Of a DNA stretch of 11,200 nt, positions 6,702 through 11,200 are shown in pieces. The notes beneath the pieces were generated by a model. The model saw only the letters and a list, made by a program, of their open reading frames with translations. It made no database searches and had not been told where the DNA came from. Made by a program: the position numbers and the translations under genes. The first letter of the stretch is position 1. Each line of letters opens with the position of its first letter. The stretch is from Deferribacteres bacterium (lineage in GTDB: Bacteria > Nitrospirota > Thermodesulfovibrionia > UBA6902). The stretch spans positions 1-11,200 of the forward strand of contig JAADFS010000015.1 in assembly GCA_013152795.1 (NCBI GenBank). The letters are read 5' to 3'.

Positions 6702-6783
6702 TAATGTTGTATAAAGGCGGCAGGAGAGTTCCGGGTTGCGAGTTCAACGACCATAAGGCGATGGGATTTTGGAATTTCAACAG
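6702..6783 (-). repeat. Dispersed intergenic repeat, copy 3 (inverted relative to copies 1 and 2)
   Basis: On the minus strand this reads CTGTTGAAATTCC, then CCCATCGCCTTATGG, CGCAACCCGG, CTCTCCTGCC (6719-6728) and TTTATACAACATTA (6702-6715). It carries both the left core shared with copies 1 and 2 and the right end shared with copy 1, so it is the most complete copy. With copy 1 it brackets the sugar operon plus the SGNH gene as an imperfect inverted pair. Confidence 0.7.
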
Positions 6784-6815
6784 AGGGTGCGGGGTACAGT
6801 TGTGGTATGATGTTG

Positions 6816-6851
6816 CATAAAGAGGCAGCCCCTGAGACAGGGACTGCCTCT
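6816..6851 (-). terminator. Intrinsic terminator of the cold-shock gene
   Basis: A 14-bp stem (6838-6851 with 6821-6834) has one G-T wobble pair and a 3-nt loop. On the minus strand it is followed by a short T stretch (TTTAT). It begins 5 nt after the cold-shock stop codon. The trailing TTTATGCAACAT is another copy of the recurring motif. Confidence 0.8.
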
Positions 6852-6856
6852 GTTGT

Positions 6857-7060
6857 CTACAGTTTTATAATATTTGTCGCCTTCGGACCCTTTTCCCCTT
6901 CCACGATATCAAAGCTCACGGCGTCGCCTTCAGTCAGATTCTTGAAACCTTCGCCCTTGATCTCGGAATAGTGTGCAAAGACATCCGGGCCGCCGTCATC
7001 CTGGGTTATGAAACCAAACCCTTTGGATTCATTGAACCATTTTACAGTTCCGTTTGACAT
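6857..7060 (-). CDS. Cold-shock protein, CspA family
   Basis: This 67-residue single cold-shock domain is of standard length. It binds single-stranded RNA and DNA and acts as an RNA chaperone or anti-terminator in the cytoplasm. It keeps the surface aromatic Trp8, RNP1 KGFGFI (13-18) and an RNP2 VFAHY (27-31), where the usual form is VFVHF. AAGGAGGT lies about 7 nt before the ATG, an almost perfect ribosome site. The gene stands alone between two intrinsic terminators, so it is probably a single-gene transcript. I find no convincing -35/-10 pair in the short region upstream; a small inverted repeat at 7086-7107 lies in the presumed leader or promoter. Confidence 0.96.
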   Translation of the reverse strand: MSNGTVKWFNESKGFGFITQDDGGPDVFAHYSEIKGEGFKNLTEGDAVSFDIVEGEKGPKATNIIKL

Positions 7061-7085
7061 GTTAAATACCTCCTTGCGTGATACA

Positions 7086-7107
7086 CTGAATTACGCGTGT
7101 GATTCAG
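7086..7107. other. Short inverted repeat upstream of the cold-shock gene
   Basis: CTGAAT (7086-7091) and ATTCAG (7102-7107) are exact complements around a 10-nt spacer that contains ACGCGT. It lies 26 nt before the start codon, in what should be the leader or promoter of the csp gene. It could be a leader hairpin or a protein site. A 6-bp arm is short enough to arise by chance. Confidence 0.3.
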
Positions 7108-7115
7108 CCATTAAT

Positions 7116-7149
7116 AAAAAATGCCACAAAGCATAAGGTCTTTGTGGCA
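7116..7149 (-). terminator. Intrinsic terminator of the helicase gene
   Basis: A perfect 10-bp stem, TGCCACAAAG with CTTTGTGGCA (7122-7131 and 7140-7149), encloses an 8-nt loop. On the minus strand it is followed directly by six T residues (7116-7121). It lies about 75 nt after the helicase stop codon and separates that transcript from the cold-shock gene. No gene is visible in 7150-7223. Confidence 0.9.
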
Positions 7150-7223
7150 CTGGGTGTTACAAAAACTCCTAAGACTTCGCCTTAATGATGCCATTTTCCA
7201 TTCCGAAAAGTCAAACCATTATT

Positions 7224-9254
7224 TCAATCCTCGAACCTGGCCATGAAGTTTTCGTACAGATTCTTCACATATGCCTCCTCTTCTTCAGGGGCAAGCTCCT
7301 CGAACCTGTCGAGCCTTGTCGAAACCTCTCCGGGTATTTCCTCAAGGAACCTCGATGCGACTGACGGCACCCTCTTGCCGTACCTTAATCTGTGTTCCGT
7401 ATATGTAATAAAAAGTTCCTTCATGGCCCTTGTTATCCCTACATAGAAGAGCCGCCTTTCCTCCTCAACGGATGAAACGCTGTCCAGCGATTTCCTGTGC
7501 GGGATGATCTCCTCCTCCACGCCCGCTATGAAAACCACGGGAAATTCCAGACCCTTTGAGGAATGGAAGGATACCAGGGTCACGCCCCGGCCGCTCTTCT
7601 CTTCCCTTTCCTCAATCAGGTCGGTAAGGGCCATTGTCTCAAGAAAGCCCTGCAGTGACGGCGACCTCTCCACGGACTCGTAATGGTCTATGGAGGCGAT
7701 CAATTCGTCGAGGTTTTCCATTCTCCTCTGAGCCGCCTCAGGGGTCTTGTAGATGCGGTCCAGATACTCCCTGTACCTGATGTCTTTCAGCAGGGCACTG
7801 AGGGTGTCGCCCATTTTACCGCCTTTTCTGAACATGTCCCTGTAACGGCTGACAATGCCAAAAACGGCCTCGGCTGAGGCCGCCGCCCTGCGGCTGAGCC
7901 CGTCAATGCCGCCTGCACTGCCGAAGGCATCGAGCAGGCTTACTGAATTTAGGCGCGCAAATTCGGAGAGTATGCGGAGGGCCGAGGGACCGAGGCCGCT
8001 CCTGGGGGCGCCGGCCGCCCTCAGGAGGCTCATGTCGTCGGAGGGGTTTGATATTATCCTGAGCCAGGCGGTTATGTCCCTGACCTCTTTGCGGTCGAAG
8101 TAACTTGTTCCTCCGACCACTGAATAGGGAATCCTCTGCCTCCTCAGGGCCTCTTCAAACGGCCTCGAGAAGGTATTCGCCCTGTATATAACGGCAATAT
8201 CCTCAGGCCGTATATTCCTTACGGCACAAATCATCGCTATCCTCTCTGCAACCCATTCCGCCTCCTCTTCGGTGTCAAGGGCTCTGTAGATATTGACCTT
8301 AGGGCCCATGCCCCTCTCCGTCCAGAGTGATTTTTCCATGCGCCTCATGTTGTTCCTTATCACGCCGTTGGCAGCCTCCAGTATATGGCCCAAGGAGCGG
8401 TAGTTCTGTTCGAGCCTGACCGTCACCGTGCCGGGGAAGTCTTGCTCGAAACCGAGAATGTTGCCGATATCGGCGCCCCTCCAGCCGTATATGGACTGGT
8501 CGTCGTCGCCCACCACGCAGATGTTCCCCCTCTCACCGGCAAGCAGCCTGAGAAACTCGTACTGTATGCGGTTTGTATCCTGATACTCATCCACCATTAT
8601 GTACCTGAACTTCTCCCTGTACTTTTCGCAGACAGCGGGATGCTCCCTGAAGAGTTTAAGCGTAAGCAGCAGGAGGTCATCGAAGTCAAGCGCATTCATG
8701 GACTTCAGAGCCTCGCCGTAGCGGGGGTAAATCAGCGGGAATGCCTCCTCCGCCGGGTCATCGGGGATGACGGCGCGGGGCGCGCTGAACCTGTTTTTTG
8801 TCATGCTGATCCGCTCGAGGATGGATTCGGCCCTGAAGCTTCTATCATGAAATTTAATATCCGACATGATGTTCCTGATAAGGGCAATCTGGTCTGAGGT
8901 GTCATAGATGGTGAAATCCTTTCTGTACCCGAGGGGCTCTATATCCCTTCTGAGTATCCGCAGGCAAAGGGAATGAAATGTGGAGACAACCGGCGTCCCC
9001 TTTGAGCCCTTAAGCATTGACCTTACCCTGTCTCTCATCTCCCTCGCAGCCTTGTTGGTGAAGGTGACCGCCAGGACCGAGCCTGCCGGTACCCCGGTAT
9101 GTATGAGGTACGCCGCCCTTGTGGTTATGACCCTTGTCTTGCCTGAACCTGCACCGGCAAGTACAAGGAGAGGCCCGTCGGTATGCATGACCGCCTCTTT
9201 CTGTCTGGGGTTCAGTCTTGATATTTCCCTGTATATGTCCATGGCATTAAACAT
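7224..9254 (-). CDS. UvrD/Rep/PcrA-type superfamily 1 DNA helicase
   Basis: This 676-residue ATP-dependent 3'-5' helicase acts in repair and replication restart. All SF1A motifs are in order: Q-motif Gln18, Walker A AGAGSGKT (33-40), Ia VTFTNKAA (63-70), II VDEYQDTN (221-228), III VGDDDQSIYGWRG (248-260), IV LEQNYRS (281-287), V SFHSSKGLEF (562-571) and VI RRLFYVGITRA (600-610). The length equals Rep (673) and is shorter than UvrD/PcrA. The Tudor-like C-terminal extension that contacts RNA polymerase in PcrA/UvrD is therefore probably absent; the protein ends with an acidic tail. The start is ATG at 9254 or ATG at 9242 (MDIYREIS), and neither has a well-spaced ribosome site. Whether it fills the UvrD or the Rep role cannot be told from this window. 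Confidence 0.95.
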   Translation of the reverse strand: MFNAMDIYREISRLNPRQKEAVMHTDGPLLVLAGAGSGKTRVITTRAAYLIHTGVPAGSVLAVTFTNKAAREMRDRVRSMLKGSKGTPVVSTFHSLCLRILRRDIEPLGYRKDFTIYDTSDQIALIRNIMSDIKFHDRSFRAESILERISMTKNRFSAPRAVIPDDPAEEAFPLIYPRYGEALKSMNALDFDDLLLLTLKLFREHPAVCEKYREKFRYIMVDEYQDTNRIQYEFLRLLAGERGNICVVGDDDQSIYGWRGADIGNILGFEQDFPGTVTVRLEQNYRSLGHILEAANGVIRNNMRRMEKSLWTERGMGPKVNIYRALDTEEEAEWVAERIAMICAVRNIRPEDIAVIYRANTFSRPFEEALRRQRIPYSVVGGTSYFDRKEVRDITAWLRIISNPSDDMSLLRAAGAPRSGLGPSALRILSEFARLNSVSLLDAFGSAGGIDGLSRRAAASAEAVFGIVSRYRDMFRKGGKMGDTLSALLKDIRYREYLDRIYKTPEAAQRRMENLDELIASIDHYESVERSPSLQGFLETMALTDLIEEREEKSGRGVTLVSFHSSKGLEFPVVFIAGVEEEIIPHRKSLDSVSSVEEERRLFYVGITRAMKELFITYTEHRLRYGKRVPSVASRFLEEIPGEVSTRLDRFEELAPEEEEAYVKNLYENFMARFED

Positions 9255-9298
9255 TACCCCGCCGGCAGGGGTTGATATCCAGCGCTGCGGGACCGTCT

Positions 9299-9328
9299 AT
9301 ATTAAACGCTCCGGTGATATAAAGGCAA
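9299..9328 (-). promoter_or_regulatory. Predicted promoter of the helicase gene
   Basis: On the minus strand TTGCCT (9323-9328) and TAATAT (9299-9304) are 18 bp apart. A start near 9291 would give a leader of about 37 nt. It lies back to back with the promoter of the glycosyltransferase gene, with an imperfect inverted repeat CTCCGG/CCGGAG (9309-9314 and 9335-9340) between them. Confidence 0.4.
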
Positions 9329-9354
9329 TAAGCGCCGGAGGCGGAAACCGGAAA

Positions 9355-9363
9355 TGTTATAAT
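9355..9363 (+). promoter_or_regulatory. Extended -10 promoter of the glycosyltransferase gene
   Basis: A TG at 9355-9356 plus TATAAT at 9358-9363 form a perfect extended -10 element (TGnTATAAT). The -35 position (CCGGAG) shows no match, as is usual for extended -10 promoters. Transcription would begin about 7 nt downstream, at or next to the A of the ATG at 9370, giving a leaderless message. No Shine-Dalgarno is present, which agrees. Confidence 0.55.
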
Positions 9364-9369
9364 GCGGTT

Positions 9370-9699
9370 ATGAAAAAACCACCGGTGAGAGAAGACCTCC
9401 GGGTGCTTGTGCTTGAGCCCTATTACGGCGGCTCTCACAGGGCGTTTCTCACGGGCCTGCGGCGCCTGCCGTTTGAATTGCATTTCATGACATTCCCTGC
9501 GCGGAAGTGGAAGTGGCGCATGAGGCTCGCCGCTCCGTTCTATGCGCAGAAACTGCATGAAACAGGACAAAGGTTTGACCGTATCCTGTGCTCCACATTC
9601 GTTGATGTCGCCGCGTTCCGGGGGCTGGCCCCGGCATGGGTGAAGGGCGTGCCGCTCCTTACGTATTTCCACGAGAGAACCAGTTCGCCTATCCCGTAA
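9370..9699 (+). CDS. N-terminal fragment of the DUF3524 glycosyltransferase as read
   Basis: This is the open frame before the shift. It has 102 genuine residues, then seven out-of-frame residues (RTSSPIP) and a TAA at 9697-9699. It contains the DUF3524 N-terminal Rossmann-like half. As a separate 109-residue product it would lack the nucleotide-sugar binding half and should be inactive. Confidence 0.5.
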   Translation: MKKPPVREDLRVLVLEPYYGGSHRAFLTGLRRLPFELHFMTFPARKWKWRMRLAAPFYAQKLHETGQRFDRILCSTFVDVAAFRGLAPAWVKGVPLLTYFHERTSSPIP

Positions 9700-10514
9700 A
9701 TGCTGAAGACGAGCGGGATTTCCACTTCTCCCTAACGAACATGACCACTGCCCTTGCCTCTGATTCAGTGGCATTCAATTCCAGGTACAACCTCGAATCC
9801 TTCCTGCAGGGAATCGACGATCTGCTGAAAAAGTCTTATGACCTGAAGCTGGATGACCCCGGAAATGCAATCCGCGCCAGGTCAAGGGTGATTCCGCCCG
9901 GTATTGATTTCTCCGCCATAGATGCGGCAGGGGACTCGCGCAGCGAAGATGCGCCGGTAATACTGTGGAATCACAGATGGGAGCATGACAAAAATCCCGA
10001 CCTGTTTTTCACTACCCTGTTCGACCTGGAGCGCAGGGGCGTTGATTTCAGGCTCGTGGTGCTCGGGGAATCCTTCAGGGCGTATCCTGCCGTATTCGAT
10101 GAGGCAAGGGAGAGGCTGAGGCTGAGGGAGAGGATACTTCATTTCGGCTATGTCAAATCACGGCGGGAGTACGCCTCATGGCTGAAGCGCTGCGATATTG
10201 CGGTCTCAACCGCGGGTCACGAATTTTTCGGGATATCAGTGATTGAGGCCGTGCGGGCCGGGTGCAGGCCCCTGCTGCCGCGGCGGCTTTCCTATCCCGA
10301 GCTGTTTCCCGAAGAGTTCCTCTACGATGATGAGGACTTCGCATGCCGGCTGATGCAGGAGCTGTCAGGGCACAGGCGGCTCCCGCCGGTACTGGCTGAA
10401 GAGCTGACCGGACGTTTTTCATGGGATACGCTTGCACCGGTATATGAGGCATGGGATCAGGGATGCATAACAGCGCGGTTGCCTACAGGATGTGGTCTTT
10501 TTTCACATGCCTGA
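9636..10514 (+). CDS. C-terminal fragment of the DUF3524 glycosyltransferase as read
   Basis: This is the open frame that carries the rest of the enzyme. The genuine sequence starts at Asn (9678), and the residues from the ATG at 9636 to there are out-of-frame sequence. The fragment holds the linker ERDFHFSLTNM, the VAFNSRYNLESFL segment and the GT4-like donor-binding half. An automated gene caller would probably report this frame as a glycosyltransferase. Confidence 0.55.
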   Translation: MGEGRAAPYVFPRENQFAYPVNAEDERDFHFSLTNMTTALASDSVAFNSRYNLESFLQGIDDLLKKSYDLKLDDPGNAIRARSRVIPPGIDFSAIDAAGDSRSEDAPVILWNHRWEHDKNPDLFFTTLFDLERRGVDFRLVVLGESFRAYPAVFDEARERLRLRERILHFGYVKSRREYASWLKRCDIAVSTAGHEFFGISVIEAVRAGCRPLLPRRLSYPELFPEEFLYDDEDFACRLMQELSGHRRLPPVLAEELTGRFSWDTLAPVYEAWDQGCITARLPTGCGLFSHA

Positions 10515-10791
10515 GGTACTCATCCCATTCCATGGGAATGGCGTGCTTCTTTTTGGTGTTGCATTCCTTGCAGGCAGGGACAATGTTGTTCTTTGTTGAT
10601 TTTCCTCCCCGTATCAGGGGCACAATATGGTCCATGGTCAGTTCCCCGGGCGGGACCGTGCGCCCGCAGTAGTAACACCTGCCCTCCGAGCATTTCCGTT
10701 TCCACCACTGGGTTCTCCGGAGTTCCCGGGCCTTCCGCCTCTGCTGCCTGATCTCCTGTTCGCTGACAGCGGGAATAAAATAATCCATCAT
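10483..10791 (-). CDS. Small HNH nuclease-domain protein
   Basis: This protein of about 102 residues has one HNH domain. Two zinc-binding pairs, CYYC (39-42) and CKEC (74-77), flank the DH of TMDHIVPL (His55) and the NNIVPAC segment (68-74). The catalytic His and following Asn are present, so it should be an active metal-dependent nuclease. Small stand-alone HNH proteins of this type are widespread and mostly uncharacterised. The basic helix before the domain (QQRRKARELRRTQWWKRK) could contact DNA. The ATG at 10791 is chosen, but no ribosome site is evident. The frame stays open to a TTG at 10860 inside a GC-rich hairpin, which I consider non-coding. It ends inside the 3' end of the glycosyltransferase gene. 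Confidence 0.8.
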   Translation of the reverse strand: MMDYFIPAVSEQEIRQQRRKARELRRTQWWKRKCSEGRCYYCGRTVPPGELTMDHIVPLIRGGKSTKNNIVPACKECNTKKKHAIPMEWDEYLRHVKKDHIL

Positions 10792-10845
10792 TTTAACAGG
10801 ATAACAGATATTGAATTTCTTATCACCCGCTATTAAGCCGGCCAG

Positions 10846-10870
10846 TCCCTCCCCCGTCAAGGGGGAGGGA
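10846..10870. repeat. GC-rich perfect hairpin between HNH and PilY1 genes
   Basis: TCCCTCCCCC (10846-10855) and GGGGGAGGGA (10861-10870) form a perfect 10-bp stem with a 5-nt loop. It lies 7 nt after the PilY1 stop codon on the minus strand, but neither side has a T-tract. The style resembles the palindrome at 836-907, so it is probably the same class of intergenic element. It could still slow polymerase or stabilise a 3' end. Confidence 0.65.
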
Positions 10871-10877
10871 ACAGAGT

Positions 10878-11200
10878 TTATTCGATCGCCTCATCCTGGC
10901 AGCCGAGAATCTTGCTCTGCAGGGAAATCGGAAGAATGTTCTCGTTCTCAAGTATACTGCCTGTTGACTGCTGCGAAAATCCCTTTGCAGTGCCACCCTC
11001 GGTAATATGCCCCCCTATGGAAGAGGGCACCCCGGTACCGAGCTTTTTGACTCTTGCAATAACACTGAACTGTCCTGTGCTCAGGTCTTCCTGCTGTTTG
11101 AAAACATACTCACTGTAAGCCGTGCCTGTCTCATAATAAACCGCATACACATTGCTCTCACCCTCGTAAGAACATGAATTCTCTCCAGGGATGTAAGTTG
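10878..11200 (-). CDS. C-terminal end of a probable PilY1/PilC-type pilus tip protein (partial)
   Basis: The frame is open from the window edge (about 106 residues) and stops with TAA at 10878-10880; the 5' part lies beyond 11200. The piece YIPGENSCSYEGESNVYAVY, followed by YETGTAY, and the later GTGVPSSIGGHI plus AKGFSQQSTGSI, match the pattern of the last blades of the PilY1 beta-propeller. In that pattern 'TPG..C..GG...LYAL.Y.TG.AY' is followed by 'lG.GlPSs..' and a 'STG' strand. PilY1 proteins sit at the tip of type IV pili and support adhesion and pilus extension. The match is by memory of the family and on a fragment, so the name is tentative. It may share a transcript with the HNH gene downstream. 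Confidence 0.6.
   Translation of the reverse strand, partial: TYIPGENSCSYEGESNVYAVYYETGTAYSEYVFKQQEDLSTGQFSVIARVKKLGTGVPSSIGGHITEGGTAKGFSQQSTGSILENENILPISLQSKILGCQDEAIE

Larger units (their letters stand above)
9370..10514 (+). pseudogene. DUF3524 glycosyltransferase (tRNA-queuosine mannosyltransferase family), broken by a 2-nt insertion
   Basis: If the two frames are joined, the product is 380 residues and complete. The N-terminus RVLVLEPYYGGSHRAFL (11-27) and PARKWKWRMR (43-52) are hallmarks of DUF3524. The C-terminal GT4-like part has GHEFFGISVIEAVRAGCRPL, with the EX7E pattern, followed by YPELFP. The family's conserved FHENQ.(V/A)YP motif reads FHE in the first frame (to Glu102, 9673-9675) and NQFAYP in the second (from 9678). 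The two bases 9676-9677 (AG in a GAGAGA run) are extra. The animal member (GTDC1/QTMAN) adds mannose to queuosine in tRNA-Asp; a similar role for this bacterial protein is inference. It is either a real recent pseudogene or a read error in a dinucleotide run. The rest of both halves shows no decay, and the C-terminus overlaps the convergent HNH gene by 32 bp. Confidence 0.85.

Noticed and set aside
945..6851. CRISPR array or integron attachment array
   Set aside because: The repeats are few, irregularly spaced by kilobases, in both orientations and of unequal length. No cas or integrase gene is present.
8385..8897. A 170-codon plus-strand open frame opposite the helicase gene
   Set aside because: It is antisense to conserved helicase motifs II-IV and has no ribosome site or recognisable domain.
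9670..9683. Programmed ribosomal frameshift in the glycosyltransferase gene
   Set aside because: There is no slippery heptamer of the X XXY YYZ type and no obvious downstream pseudoknot. A simple GA duplication explains the site better.
10792..10860. N-terminal extension of the HNH protein from TTG at 10860
   Set aside because: The extra residues come from the GC-rich hairpin and an AT-rich spacer and match no HNH protein pattern.
10846..10870. Intrinsic terminator after the PilY1-type gene
   Set aside because: The stem is perfect, but no T-tract follows on the minus strand (the next bases are CTGGCC). It is listed as a repeat-type hairpin instead.

Overview
The window reads as chromosomal DNA of a Gram-negative bacterium of moderate GC content. 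It has a lipoprotein-anchored CUT1 sugar importer, a probable PilY1-type pilus tip protein, a UvrD/Rep helicase and heavy use of AGG for arginine. GC-rich palindromes resemble those common in Nitrospirota and Desulfobacterota genomes. Nothing fixes the phylum; Nitrospirota or Desulfobacterota is a guess from general feel, not from a marker gene.

Left part (1-1088). The last 33 codons of a plus-strand gene (possibly a sulfatase-like enzyme) converge on a minus-strand, membrane-anchored YdcF/SanA-type (DUF218) protein. A 269-bp gene-free gap follows. It holds a nested C/G-rich palindrome, one copy of a dispersed repeat, and a strong sigma70-type promoter. A perfect 9-bp inverted repeat covers the promoter's -10 box and looks like an operator.

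Transporter operon (1089-5327). Four plus-strand genes encode a lipoprotein solute-binding protein, two MalF/MalG-type permeases and a MalK/UgpC-type ATPase. Together they form a complete CUT1 carbohydrate importer, probably for a disaccharide such as trehalose or maltose. No glycosidase or regulator gene is linked inside the window.

Middle (5328-7223). A minus-strand membrane-anchored SGNH/GDSL hydrolase has its own promoter. Upstream of it lies a cold-shock protein gene with a good intrinsic terminator. The transporter operon lies between the DUF218 gene and the SGNH gene, and a 23-bp direct repeat sits at each edge of the operon. A third, inverted copy lies upstream of the SGNH gene. A motif TTTATRCAACAT, preceded by CTGCC, occurs four times in intergenic DNA.

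Right part (7224-11200). A full-length UvrD/Rep/PcrA helicase gene (minus) is followed by an intrinsic terminator. Divergent from it is a DUF3524-type glycosyltransferase, the family of tRNA-queuosine mannosyltransferase. A 2-nt insertion in a GA run breaks this gene at the conserved FHENQ motif, so it is a pseudogene or carries a sequencing error. Its extended -10 promoter would give a leaderless transcript. A small HNH nuclease gene (minus) overlaps its 3' end. The window closes in the C-terminus of a probable PilY1 protein (minus).

Overall the content is mostly known gene families. The points most worth checking are the transporter operator, the dispersed repeat family that brackets promoters and the operon, and the broken glycosyltransferase gene.
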